Shown: positions 1 to 9,267 of the stretch, piece by piece
Numbering within the stretch: the stretch's first letter is position 1
Layout of the letters: the number at the start of each line of letters is the position of its first letter
Origin: Symbiodinium natans
Lineage: Eukaryota > Sar > Dinophyceae > Suessiales > Symbiodiniaceae
Reading direction: 5' to 3'
Assembly (NCBI GenBank): GCA_905221605.1
Contig: CAJNDS010001635.1
Location: forward strand, 667,001 to 731,000
Length of the DNA: 64,000 nucleotides
Position numbers and translations under genes: made by a program
Notes under the pieces: model-generated
Seen by the model: the letters and a program-made list of their open reading frames with translations, nothing else
Databases searched by the model: none
Told to the model about the DNA's origin: nothing

Positions 1-932
1 CTTTAACTTTGTCATTGTGGGCAACATGTTACATTTGTAAACTGGCATATACATGTAGATTTTAAATACTAGCCCAACCATGAACAACCCCAAGTACCCT
101 AAACACCCGAAAACCCTTTAACAGTTAGCCCTCCGAACCTTTCCCTGCCCTGCAAGCCCCCAGCGCCCCCTGGACCTGTCTAGGGCCCCGGCTCCTCAGT
201 TCACGCACAACACCGACAACGACCGCAAGGACTTGGGTTTGGGGTTTAGGGTTTTGGGTTTCGGGTGTAGGTCTTTTGGGGCTTAGATTTTTGGGGATTT
301 AGGTTTTTGAGGGTGAGAGAAGAGGGTTTTTTGGGGTTTAGACCACAACACTCAACCCTCAACGATTTGGGGTGTGGGGGGATTTTCGGATTTGATGCAG
401 GAGTTGCTTTGACTCTGTCGGATATGAGGTCAGAAAATAGGTCCAGGGCTTTGGGTCTGCCGGTTGGGGGTTCCGGGCTTAGACCGGGTTTCAATTCCAA
501 CCATCTTGGGCAAGTAGAGGGCAGGGCACAGCGCCCATTTCTGGCGCAAGCTGGCAAGCAGACCCCGCATTCATGCTGCATTGCGCGGAGTAAACAGACT
601 TTGTCGAGCAGCTTGTTTGAGGATGAACGCTTGTGCCGATTTGTCGAGCACCTGGCGAGGCATGGATTTCATCTTTCCATAGGTTGTAATTACTTCTGAA
701 ATATCATCACCCCACGTAGTTCAAGCAGCTCAGCAACAGCCAGGAGCCTTCAGAGCACCAGTCCTGATGCAGGCTTTGCCTTGTTCTTGAAATCAGAACA
801 TAGCCTTGGCAGGCGTGACTAGTACAGGGCCTTCAATGTCTGCTTACAAACAACGACGAAGCCGTTCAGAAGCAGGTCAGGCAATGATAGCAAGATTCCA
901 GAAAGCTCCCTGTTGAGATTGATTTGCTGCAG
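1..932. other. Non-coding left flank
   Basis: No recognisable coding sequence. A degenerate patch of telomere-like TTTAGGG/TTTGGGG units lies at about 236-330. The remainder shows no repeat or domain I can name. The next feature begins with a plausible splice acceptor (gctgcag) at 926-932. Confidence 0.5.
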
Positions 933-990
933 GTACGACCTGTTGTGCTTGCAAGAAGTGTACGGCGCATTTTCTCAGAAGCTTGGCCAG
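933..990 (+). CDS. Exon fragment of an endonuclease/exonuclease/phosphatase-fold protein (nSMase-like)
   Basis: The frame starting at 934 reads Y-D-L-L-C-L-Q-E-V-Y-G-A-F-S. This matches the 'D-(V/L)-(L/I)-x-L-Q-E-V' block of the EEP fold (DNase I, neutral sphingomyelinase, Mg-dependent phosphoesterases), in which the Glu of LQE binds the catalytic metal. A pyrimidine/G-rich acceptor ending in CAG lies just before it. The frame stays open beyond 990 but resemblance is lost. A second EEP block lies about 1.1 kb downstream at 2072-2203 on the same strand, so both are probably exons of one gene split by a repeat-rich intron. The catalytic D-x-N and S-D-H blocks were not found, so the gene is either incomplete in the window or degraded. 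Confidence 0.5.
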
Positions 991-1319
991 ATATGTTGTG
1001 CAGGAGTCATTGCTAGCATGAGGCTTGAGGGTGCCCTTTCTGACGAATTGTATACATGGCAAGGCCTGCGAATCTTTTGTGTTTTGCGACACGTTACTTT
1101 GAGGCGGCTGGTATCTTAAGGAAAATTGATCTGAAAAATGCTCGCAGTGATTGCCCTAGATCAATCAGATCAGTCCTTTCCCATCTTAAGCCAAGTTTGC
1201 TCAATTTTGCTTCCCCCGCACCCTCATGACCCAGACAGACTGACATAGGAGACGCGATTGGCTGATCAACGTGGCAAAGCGATTTGGCCTGAAGGCCAGG
1301 TGTTGTGTGGTCTTCCCCG

Positions 1320-1452
1320 CTTGGAGGTTCATGGTACTTCTTAACCGATTGTACTCATAACCCACTTATAAGCCCTTAAGTGCCCTAATATGGCTATAAG
1401 TACAGTTATAAGTACAGCTATAATTGGATAATAAGTACCATGAGTCTCCAAG
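1320..1452. mobile_element. Short TIR element, family 'TTCATGGTACTT' (introner/MITE-like)
   Basis: A 133-bp element. Its left end CTTGGAGGTTCATGGTACTT is answered at the right end by AAGTACCATGAGTCTCCAAG, a 20-bp inverted repeat with 2 mismatches. The interior has the characteristic 'ttataagcacag/ctataa' segments. Related copies are at 34930-35068 and 56567-56790. No clear target-site duplication is visible. Confidence 0.8.
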
Positions 1453-1855
1453 CGGAAGAGCAGCACCACTGTGATTGTTTGGTCCTATGCGTCATATAGG
1501 GCCTTTCGATGATCAGGGACCCACCCCAAATAGTCAAATAGTAGGAGTCTCTTGTAATCAGGACCCCAATAAGGCATCCCGATTCTCGTAAACCTCCATA
1601 TGAGTCTGTGTGTGGGTGGTTGGGCTGTACGCCATCCTAGAGAGGCATGGGGTTGTCTAGACGCTGGTAGGCAATGGACAGCATGATTTGTTAGGTTACT
1701 TGCAAGTAGCAGGCCTTAAGGAACGAATCCCTGAACGCGAGGACTCCCACCGCTCCTCCACGGGCGTCCGGCCGCGCTTCATCGTAGATGCTCGGCTCTT
1801 TGGGGCAGGCTGCTGTCTGCCTTCGACATGTACACGGGGAGAGTTATGTTTGCTT

Positions 1856-2052
1856 ACCCACACTCACTTCACTCACTTCACTCACTTCACTCACCTCACT
1901 CACTTCACTCACTTCACTCAATCACACGAACGCACGGCTACAAAACACGTGCGCACGCACACATACATACATACATACAAACTTACATTTACATTTGCAT
2001 TTACATGTACATTTACATTTACATACATGCATACACATGCGCACGAGCACAA
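1856..2052. repeat. Simple-sequence repeats (CACTTCACTC)n and (CATA)n/(CATTTA)n
   Basis: About six imperfect 10-bp CACTTCACTC units at 1860-1920 are followed by cataca/catttacatt stretches to about 2052. They create a Thr/His/Phe-rich open frame that is unlikely to be real protein. Confidence 0.9.
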
Positions 2053-2071
2053 ACACACGCAGAACTTGCAG

Positions 2072-2203
2072 TTTTCAGCTCCGGAAGAGTTTTTTTTTGC
2101 CAAGGACGGGGGACTCCTGATCCTCTCGCGGTTGCCGATTGTGGGAGCCTCAGGGACGGGCGAGCTGCAGATCACGTCCTTTGAGCTCGAAAATCTTAAT
2201 TAA
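2072..2203 (+). CDS. Exon fragment of the EEP-fold protein (second block)
   Basis: After a possible acceptor (cttgcag, ending 2071) the frame reads F-S-A-P-E-E-F-F-F then A-K-D-G-G-L-L-I-L-S-R-L-P-I-V. D-G-G-L-L-I-L-S-R-x-P-I is the highly conserved central block of nSMase-like and inositol-phosphatase-like EEP proteins, where it follows the LQE block by 50-70 residues. That fits the exon at 933-990 being upstream in the same gene. The frame ends at a TAA (2201-2203) about 20 residues after the block, long before the catalytic Asp/His region. The true exon therefore probably splices earlier, or the gene is truncated. The poly-T run at 2091-2098 encodes the F-F-F. Confidence 0.5.
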   Translation, partial: FSAPEEFFFAKDGGLLILSRLPIVGASGTGELQITSFELENLN

Positions 2204-2379
2204 GGCCAAAGCTGTGCATAGCATCGGAGACCCAAAAGCCCTGTGGCTGCGGCTCAAGATATTCACAGAATACTCGCGCCAGTTATAGTAAGACCACTAT
2301 TTGCTGAAGGACAGCTCTCCAGCAGCACCTGAGATCGAAGAACATCGATCCGGGCGCACGATCCATCTACTGTGTAGCC
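2204..2379. other. 5' flank of the nucleotidyltransferase gene
   Basis: 176 bp without repeats. GGCTCAAG occurs at 2251-2258, matching the last eight bases of the dinoflagellate spliced leader; the rest of the leader does not match, so this is noted only as a weak signal. Confidence 0.3.
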
Positions 2380-3849
2380 ATGTCCATGTCTCTGAAGGCC
2401 TCCTCCAGCCCGTTTGGGGCTGTGATGCAGCCTTCCAACAATCTCCTGATTCTGCTCGTCCTCACCGCAATCTGCATTGTGGTGCCTCTTGACCTGACCC
2501 AGCTCATCTTCGCGTGCCTTGGAGCATTCTGCTACTACGTGGTGCAATTGCTCCAGCGATCCGTGTCCGTGCCTGCAAGCGCCTCGAAGAAGTTGAAAGC
2601 CTGCAACGCAGCGGACTCCGACTCGTCCAGTGAGCGTCCTGTTCGTGAGGTGCGTGAGGTGCAACTTCGCAAACCAAAGCGCATCCCCACGACGAAGAAG
2701 CCCGGTACACACGTCGACACACAGGCTCAGACACCAGCCGTACCTATTGTTGCCCCCAAGTTTCAAGGACAGAGCCTTCAAGAGGAGGTTCAGGAGCTCG
2801 TGTCGCAGATCATGCCCACAGCCGCTAGCCAGCGTGGAGTAGATCGGCTTGCAGAGGCAATTCGCGTGATGCTTGCCAGCAGCCTTCCCGAGGTGGAAGT
2901 GGTTGGATTCGCAAGCAGTGACCTCTCCCGGGGTCGTGCGAATGGCGTGGCGGTGCCGGATGTGGACATTGTCATCAACGTCCGCCCAGACCGTGTGTCA
3001 CCGAAAGTTGCATCGCGTCCGGCCAAGGTCTCATCCGATCCCCGCATGCTGCAGAAGTGGGCCCTGCGCCACTGCGCAGATCGGCTGGTCTCAGCGGGCG
3101 GCTTCAAGTTCCGGCGCTCGGGCTTCCGTGGGAACGAACCCAAGATGACCCTGTTGGTGCCCAGTGAGCTCGGCATCTTCAACCAGGCCGTGCCCGTCGA
3201 CATTGCTGTGAACGCCGTGTCGCCGCTGCACAGCGCTGCCTTGGTCACTGAGTGCGGCAACATCAACCCACGCAGCAAGGAGCTGATCTTGATCATCCGT
3301 CGTTGGGCAAAGGACCGGGGTGTGTGCCATGCACCGAAGGGGCACCTGTCGCCCTATGTGTGGAGTCTGCTGGTGGTCTACTACCTCCAGGTGGCCGAGC
3401 GGCCCGAAGGGGCCCTCCTGCCGCCCATGGAGGAGTTCGAGGCCATCGCAAACCTCCTGCCCGACCGTCGTGTCAAGAAGACCTGGCAAATGAAGGATGA
3501 GATGACGAAGGTCTCCTTGGCTGAACTGCTCTGCGGCTTCATGCACTTCTACAAGAACTTCCCCTGGAAGCAGCAGGCAGTTTGCGTGCTCAAGGGAACC
3601 TCGGGACCGGCCCCACTATCGCTGCCAATCAACCTGATCGAGCACGAGGATGGCAAGACCGTGGAGTGTGGGCCCAACATCGAAGATCCCTTTGCCCCGA
3701 AGACCAACCTGGGAAGCAGCATGACGTGGTGGAGCTTCCAGCGTTTGCGAGAGGAGCTTGCAAGGGCAACTTCCCTCTTGTCTGAGGACACGCCGTCCTT
3801 GTCCAAGCTGCTGGAGCCCTGGGCACCCGAAACTCCAGAGGCACAGTGA
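2380..3849 (+). CDS. Non-canonical poly(A)/uridylyl-transferase-like nucleotidyltransferase, membrane-anchored
   Basis: 489 residues, intronless, ATG at 2380. Residues about 22-57 form two hydrophobic segments separated by P-L-D, a probable membrane hairpin. Next comes a Lys/Arg/Ser-rich linker. The nucleotidyltransferase domain follows (about 150-285), with F-A-S-S then D194-V-D196 in P-D-V-D-I-V-I-N-V and the third acidic residue D274 in P-V-D-I-A-V-N. The PAP-associated domain has R-S-K-E-L-I-L-I-I-R-R-W-A-K-D-R-G and H-A-P-K-G-H-L-S-P-Y-V-W-S-L-L, diagnostic for TRF4/TUT-type terminal nucleotidyltransferases. By family it adds A or U residues to RNA 3' ends. The catalytic triad is intact, so it is probably active. 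Substrate choice (A versus U) cannot be read from the sequence. The membrane anchor is unusual for the family. Neighbours give no functional link. Confidence 0.85.
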   Translation: MSMSLKASSSPFGAVMQPSNNLLILLVLTAICIVVPLDLTQLIFACLGAFCYYVVQLLQRSVSVPASASKKLKACNAADSDSSSERPVREVREVQLRKPKRIPTTKKPGTHVDTQAQTPAVPIVAPKFQGQSLQEEVQELVSQIMPTAASQRGVDRLAEAIRVMLASSLPEVEVVGFASSDLSRGRANGVAVPDVDIVINVRPDRVSPKVASRPAKVSSDPRMLQKWALRHCADRLVSAGGFKFRRSGFRGNEPKMTLLVPSELGIFNQAVPVDIAVNAVSPLHSAALVTECGNINPRSKELILIIRRWAKDRGVCHAPKGHLSPYVWSLLVVYYLQVAERPEGALLPPMEEFEAIANLLPDRRVKKTWQMKDEMTKVSLAELLCGFMHFYKNFPWKQQAVCVLKGTSGPAPLSLPINLIEHEDGKTVECGPNIEDPFAPKTNLGSSMTWWSFQRLREELARATSLLSEDTPSLSKLLEPWAPETPEAQ

Positions 3850-4796
3850 AGTGCTCGGGACAGACCTTTGCGCGGACGTGCGCAGAACACACAAAAGCGT
3901 GCGACACGAGCTTTTGCTGCACCATCGGACAGCTGCCTGGCCTTCCTTGTGCGAGTGCGAGCATCGAATGATTGAATCCCCTAATCCCTCCAAAAAACCT
4001 CTAGACAGGTCTTCAAGTCCTCCATGACCTTCGACCCTGGGACGAGTCTGGACCGCTTCTCTGCCAAGGGGGCGCTCTATGCAAAGGTCCCTGGGCTCAG
4101 GGGGGTTTAGGGTTTAGGGTTTCGGGTTTAGGTTTAAGGTTTACGGTTCAGGTCCTGTGTTGGTTTGTTAGGGTTGGCTTGGTATTCATTTCATAGGGCC
4201 CTCGAATATGGTAGTCTTTTTGGACAGTCAGGAAAGGGAAGCGGCCTGGGGGATGGAGGGAAACTTCCTATGAGTTTGAGGGTTTGCTTGATTTTGTTAC
4301 CTTCGGTTGTGAAATCTGACGACGGAGTTGCGCGTACAATGGTGTATACATACATCCATATACACATACTATGTTACATAGTTGTGTGGTTTTTCATATG
4401 GCATGGGGATGGGAATACGATCTCCACCGACATATGAAGCTTCAAGGAGGCCCCATAAATCTGCACGGTAGGTCCCCTGAATTAGCGTGCTCGTTGAGTT
4501 CTTGGGTATCATACTATGGCACTGACCGTTGTGGGATCAGGATTTCAAGGACCTGGCCGCCCTCAACTGGGAAATGCCTGCAAGATTTCGAGACATGTTT
4601 CATCTGCGAGAAAAGGTACAAGGAGAATGATCCATCCCATCCTTCGTTAGGAGTTGGAGCCTCCACCCCTAAGATAATCAAGTTGCTTGATCCCAGAAAG
4701 CCCAATTCCGCACAATCCAGACACCCTTACTCACATCAGTAATAGGATGTTTTCTGGCATGGTTTTACGATGCGTGTCTAGAGCTGCTGGTCCAGC
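3850..4796. other. Intergenic region
   Basis: Telomere-like TTTAGGG/TTTCGGG units at about 4107-4150. No introner-type element recognised. Short open frames have no recognisable domains. Confidence 0.5.
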
Positions 4797-6347
4797 ATGG
4801 CTCCACCTGCTCCAGCTGGCCTCTACGCCGATGTGCAGGTGGCTCACTTGCCCTTCGAGCGCAACTGGCATCACTTGGCTAGCGACCCCTCCTTCCTTTT
4901 CCTGGAGGTGGGAGCGAACAACCATGAGTTGGAGCGAGACTTCCTGGAGCCGATGTTGCAAGACCACGCTGGTGGATTCTTGATCAGCTTCGAGCCCCTT
5001 CTGGACAAGTATGGGTTCCTTCTCTCTCACCGTGCCCCAAGCCAGGACTTTATGCACCTTGGGCTTCAGCATCGTCGTGCTCTCGTGCTCCCTCACGCAG
5101 TGAGCACTTGCAGGGGCGCAACAGCAACGTTCCACGTCTCGCCGCTGGATGGTTGCAGCAGCCTTCGGGCCCCTGCAGGTGACTTCAAGCAGAACAACCG
5201 GGATGAAACCAGGTACAGCAGATCTTGGCCCAAGTGGGTGGAGGAAAACTGCACTGCGCTTGCTGAGCGGCGGGAAGTGCCTTGCATTTCGCTGGCGACG
5301 GTGCTTGGTGAGTGGTTGCATGGCCGGCCCATCGCGCGCATGAAGATTGATGCGCAGGGCAGTGACCTGGACGTTGTCAAATCAGCTGGTCCATTTGTAA
5401 GGCAGCTTCTTTACGTAGTCATGGAGGCACAAGGCACGTTTGAGGCGTCGCTCTACGAGGGCCAGGCGAAATGTGATGAAATACAAAATGAGATGTCGGC
5501 AATGGGCTTTATTCTTGCTGACACGCGGACTCTACCTGCATGCAACGGAACGGAGGGCCTCCCGGAACCGTTCCACGAGGAAGACATTGCGTTTATTCGC
5601 CATGAGCTCCGTCATTTGTGGAGAAGGTTCTATCACGAACATCCGTATTGTCAGCAAGGCGTTGTCTCTGCCAGTGGGGCCTGTGGAGGCCCATATTGCT
5701 TGGTGCCATCATTGGGCATGCATGTGAACCGGTCAGGAGGTTGTGATCTGATACAGGACAGCCTAGTTTTCGACGACTCTGTCGGCTTAGTGTTGCTTGG
5801 GACTACCGATGCTTGCTGGAGCCATGTCCAGGTTGGAAGAGACCATGGTGGCAACGTCACCGTGCAGGTCCTACAAGGCCCCGCTCGAGGACGCCGCCGG
5901 TGCGCGGCAAAGTTCGTGGCAGTTCAGTCGGTGCATGGGCCTCTGATACGCATACGGTCAGGCACTGACTCATCTGACTTTCGTGTCCGGCTGCTTTTGT
6001 TGCCCGGAATCTTGCATCTCTCCCCCAGAAAGTTTGAAGAGGTCTTTGAGTATTTCCTCCAGATTGTCGAAGGCAGCGGCACTTTGAGTTTCCAACTTGT
6101 GTGGCCATGCTCTTGTGCAGAACTGTCTGCACGTTCTCTACCAATTCTCACAAACAGCTTTGAGCCTGTCCCAAGCTCATCTAGCAAATCTGGCAATCTC
6201 TGCATCATGGAAAAGACCGGCAATAGTAAGTCAACAAATCGTAGCATAGCGCCAGGAGGACTTCTTGACAGTCCAACCTGTGGAAGCAAGAATCAATCGT
6301 CGAAGTTTCGTCATTTCCTCTGGATGTCCTGTCGGATCAGCTGGTGA
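4797..6347 (+). CDS. FkbM-type methyltransferase with long C-terminal extension
   Basis: 516 residues, intronless, ATG at 4797. The N-terminal 200 residues carry the FkbM-type SAM-binding pattern: F-L-F-L-E-V-G-A-N-N (SAM-binding motif I, about 32-41); G-F-L-I-S-F-E-P-L (motif II acidic loop); V-P-C-I-S-L-A-T-V-L; and A-R-M-K-I-D-A-Q-G-S-D-L-D-V-V (about 181-195), which corresponds to the 'K-I-D-x-E-G-x-E' block with Gln in place of Glu. By family it transfers a methyl group from SAM, often to a sugar or small-molecule hydroxyl. Substrate unknown. From about residue 250 the sequence is Cys-containing and matches no family I recognise; it has potential N-glycosylation sites. The C-terminal 40 residues are low in similarity-type features, and the true stop or a 3' splice could differ. 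No signal peptide is obvious. Confidence 0.7.
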   Translation: MAPPAPAGLYADVQVAHLPFERNWHHLASDPSFLFLEVGANNHELERDFLEPMLQDHAGGFLISFEPLLDKYGFLLSHRAPSQDFMHLGLQHRRALVLPHAVSTCRGATATFHVSPLDGCSSLRAPAGDFKQNNRDETRYSRSWPKWVEENCTALAERREVPCISLATVLGEWLHGRPIARMKIDAQGSDLDVVKSAGPFVRQLLYVVMEAQGTFEASLYEGQAKCDEIQNEMSAMGFILADTRTLPACNGTEGLPEPFHEEDIAFIRHELRHLWRRFYHEHPYCQQGVVSASGACGGPYCLVPSLGMHVNRSGGCDLIQDSLVFDDSVGLVLLGTTDACWSHVQVGRDHGGNVTVQVLQGPARGRRRCAAKFVAVQSVHGPLIRIRSGTDSSDFRVRLLLLPGILHLSPRKFEEVFEYFLQIVEGSGTLSFQLVWPCSCAELSARSLPILTNSFEPVPSSSSKSGNLCIMEKTGNSKSTNRSIAPGGLLDSPTCGSKNQSSKFRHFLWMSCRISW

Positions 6348-7865
6348 ATTGGAATGTCCCCCGGTAGTTTTAGCTCTGCGAGACAGTCCCGATATGTCCC
6401 GATGACGTGCTGGTTTACAGTGCCGTCGGGCACAGCTGCGCGGATTCCAGAGACCGCGCCGAGCAATTCACATGGGGACTCCCAGATCCACAATCCCTGA
6501 ACCTTAACCCCTTAACCCCTTAACCCCTAAACCCTAAACCCTAAACCCTAAACCCCAATCTTCCTTAGTTGAAGGCTCTTATGGGGCACGCGAAACTCCG
6601 CAAGGTGCAGTGTGGACCGACGGGTCCCTTCCTCCACGTCTGCACAACCCATCTCCAGAGCACCTACTCCGAGGCCTGACCAGCTGTGGTGGGTTTTGAG
6701 GGTTTGAGGGTTTAGGGCTTAGGGCTTATAGTGTAGGGTTCGGGTTTACGGTTTAGGGTTAAGGGTTATTTAGGGCCTTCAGCCGTAGAGGCCCAAAAAC
6801 ATCTTCAACTCTAAAATTGCCTAAGCCTTGAACCCTGGAAAGCCAACGGAAGGGGTGAGGGGGACTTGGCGGCTCCACAGAAAGGGCGCGGACTCGGTTG
6901 TAGGTGCTTCTCCGATTGGAGGAGGGTTAAGTAGGAGTAGAGTTTTAATTAAAACCCGATACTAAGGTTACCCATAGCTGCCCTACATATAGTCATCTAT
7001 GTCCCATCATGACCATCCATGAACCTCCAAGTAGATGTGCCAAATGCTTGCCTTCTCCTCTGGGAGGACTCCTTTCAGTCGTCCCAAGCAATACGCCACA
7101 AACAGCTCACAAGCCGGGGTCTCGGCACAAAGCCTGCGCAGAATGCAAGCTGTCCTGGCATGTCTTCGACAGTGCGACAGCTTTGCAGCGCAGGTCTTGT
7201 GAGCTTTCTCCGTGAGCAAACTGACGACACGATGTCCGATACAGGCAGGAATGAAAGCTTGCCACATGCAGCCACGGCCCTCCTCGAGCTATCCGCCCAG
7301 ACATCCACTCCGATGTCCACATTTAGCAGCCCTGCCCTGCCACAGGTAAACCTAGGCGCCAGTGGCCACTTTTGCTTTGTGGCACGCTGAATTTCAACGG
7401 CCGGCGCGGACTGATGGCCCCTTGGACTGAGGGCCTCTCCGTAAGTTTCTGCAACCCACTGTCGCCGCTGCCTTACTTAGCTACGAGGCGCAACATGCGA
7501 CGAAAAGCCCACTTAAGCTGCATAGTGCAGACAAGGATGGTGGGCACAGCTCCGAGTATCGGGCAGTGTTGCAGCTTCTGCGGGATGAGCTTGGAGAGGT
7601 GGGTGGCTCCTGTGTGTGAAAACAGTCTCCTTGCCTGTTCCTGGCATGATGGTTCTGAGCCAAGAAGTCGAAGTCAAAAATCTGCAACCAGGTCCGTGAT
7701 CTCCTCTTCGATGTCTGCGGCACGCATCCGGCCTCTCGACTGCAGGATCAAGGAACCCCAAACCCTCAAAAGGCCCTAAGCAAGGCACTACCGAAAGACC
7801 TACTGAAGGACTTTGCCAAGTCTTGGGCCTCTGTGGGTGTTTTGGGCCTCCACTTTCTTTGTTGA
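6348..7865. other. Intergenic region with telomere-like patches
   Basis: CCCTAAA-type tract at 6494-6552 (ending CCCTTAACCCCTAAACCC...) and TTTAGGG-type at 6700-6770. A stretch at about 7530-7610 reads D-K-D-G-G-H-S-S-E-Y-R then L-L-R-D-E-L-G-E in one frame and might be a stray exon, but no family is recognised and flanking frames are closed. Confidence 0.4.
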
Positions 7866-8172
7866 GGGGGGGGAAAGGGGGGGGTAAGGGGGGGGAAAGG
7901 GGGGGGAAAGGGGGGGGTAAGGGGGGGGGGGGGAAGGGGGGGAAAGGGGGGGTAAGGGGGGGTAAGGGGGGGGGGGTAAGGGGGGGTAAGGGGGGGGGTA
8001 AGGGGGGGGGGGGGGGGGGGCAAGGGGGGGGGGCAAGGGGGGGGGGCAAGGGGGGGGGGCAAGGGGGGGGGGGAAGGGGGGGGGGGGGGGGGGAAGGGGG
8101 GGGGGGTTAAGGGGGGGGGGTAAGGGGGGGGGTAAGGGGGGGGTAAGGGGGTAAGGGGGGGGGGGGGGGGGG
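7866..8172. repeat. G-run array (GGGGGGG-TAA / -GAA / -CAA)n
   Basis: About 307 bp made almost entirely of runs of 5-20 G separated by TAA, AAA, GAA or CAA; the complement is poly-Pro-coding. Spacing is irregular, so it is a degenerate tandem array rather than a perfect satellite. It is strongly G-quadruplex-prone on the + strand. The open frames across it (Gly/Lys- or Pro-rich) are not believable genes. Confidence 0.95.
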
Positions 8173-8407
8173 CGGCAGGCGACGAGGGCCTCGAATGTCT
8201 TCCACCCTGACCCCTTTCAAAACAGGACACGTCGCAACGCAAACCCTTGAAGCAGTGTTATGTTCAACGAAAAGCATGGACCCTTATTCCGACGCACCCT
8301 CTTCCAAAAGGTACCGGGCGGGCCAGCAACTTTTCCATGTCTAAGAACGATTACTTTGAACAAATCACTATGACTATACTTGCGAGGCACTGGCACGTTA
8401 TGTCTCT

Positions 8408-8490
8408 AATAATCTTCCCTTATGGCCCCTTTGTACTTCTAGTAGAATAACCCCCAAACACCCTATTCTAATTATTCAGGCCCCTATATC
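8408..8490. mobile_element. Short element, family 'CTAATTATTCAGGCYCCTATA'
   Basis: Shares TTCCCTTATGGYCCCTTT and then TATTCTAATTATTCAGGC with 30029-30125, and CTAATTAAGGCCCCTATAG with 53640-53722. Ends are less clear than in the TIR families. It lies directly upstream of a coding-like stretch at 8502-8609, so it could be part of an intron. Confidence 0.55.
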
Positions 8491-8501
8491 TCTCGGCTCA
8501 G

Positions 8502-8609
8502 GTAACCTATGCCGACACGCGGCTGACGGGCAGTGGCGAAGTCCCCGTCGAGCGCGTGCTGACGAACGCGACGCTGGGACCAAGTCTCCAAGACCGTTTG
8601 CGATTGCTT
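8502..8609 (+). CDS. Possible orphan exon, function unknown
   Basis: After an acceptor-like ctcag the frame reads V-T-Y-A-D-T-R-L-T-G-S-G-E-V-P-V and then V-L-T-N-A-T-L-G-P-S-L-Q-D-R-L-R-L-L with GC-rich third positions, before running into a TTTAGGG tract that supplies the stop. Composition looks like protein, but no family is recognised and no neighbouring exons were found. May be a fragment of a decayed gene. Confidence 0.35.
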
Positions 8610-9168
8610 AGGGTTTAGGGTTCAGGGTTGCTTGGCTGGTTGGAGTATGTCGAAGAATGTTTCCGTGGAGATTCCAAGAGTTTGTTGGTCCTTTGGGCCA
8701 ATCCCGGGCCGACATGTACGTTTCCTTCCAAACAAACCTGAAATCCAACCACTTGCGCAAACAAAAGAGAGACCCCCAAATGAAGGCTCGCGAGAGTCCG
8801 TGTGCCTTCATAGGGTCCCGAAAGGGGCTATTGTTCATGTACCTCAATAAGGATATACGTAGTAGTATAGGGTATATGACCCCAATTTTAGGGGTTCTGC
8901 GTATGGTTACCCTGGCTCCTGCGCTGCAGCTCAGAGCAAACCCTAAACCCTAGACCCTAAACTTGTTTCCCGTGCAAGGAGCGTTTACTCCAGTGATGTG
9001 CTGAAGCGGCAGTGCCTAGACTACATGCCTCTTGTTTGCAGGTTTAGGGTTAGGGTTTTGGGGTTGAGGGTTTGGGGTTTAGGGTTTAGACTTCGCCTGG
9101 TGCATTGAGGGGTTGTCCCTGGGTCCAGAGCTCCATTGCAGTATCGACACCGACGCAGTCCTCGAGCC
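8610..9168. other. Non-coding; telomere-like units
   Basis: TTTAGGG/CCCTAAA units at 8608-8628, 8936-8962 and 9040-9090. No genes recognised. Confidence 0.5.
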
Positions 9169-9267
9169 CTTACCAGGATGGGCTACTATACCCTATAATG
9201 CCTCAAAAACCCCCGTTCATAGGATTCATTGTGGGGATTCTAAGGCCGCAGAGCCCATCCTGGTAAG
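9169..9267. mobile_element. Short TIR element, family 'CCAGGATGGGCT'
   Basis: A 99-bp element with perfect 16-bp terminal inverted repeats CTTACCAGGATGGGCT / AGCCCATCCTGGTAAG and an AT-rich core containing TATACCCTATAATG. Family members: 12813-12913, 14996-15077 (truncated) and about 54880-54978. No coding context here. Confidence 0.9.

Larger units (their letters stand above)
991..2071. other. Probable intron or decayed region between EEP blocks
   Basis: Contains the TIR element at 1320-1452 and a second possible short element around 1500-1610. The segment 'GACCCCAATAAGGC' near 1562 recurs in inverted form near 17245. A simple-repeat stretch follows at 1856-2052. A long open frame at 1688-2203 runs through the simple repeats; only its last part (2072-2203) looks like protein sequence under selection. 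Confidence 0.45.

Noticed and set aside
2251-2258. GGCTCAAG, the last bases of the dinoflagellate spliced leader, upstream of the nucleotidyltransferase
   Set aside because: Only eight bases match and the upstream 14 bases of the leader do not; expected by chance at this length.
6311-6493. Minus-strand 60-residue frame with protein-like composition (I-G-T-Y-R-D-C-L-A-E-L-K-L-P)
   Set aside because: Overlaps the end of the FkbM gene region; no start context, family or splice support. Kept only as a note.
7800-8242. Long Pro-rich (minus) and Gly/Lys-rich (plus) open frames
   Set aside because: They are direct translations of the G-run array, with no other coding support.
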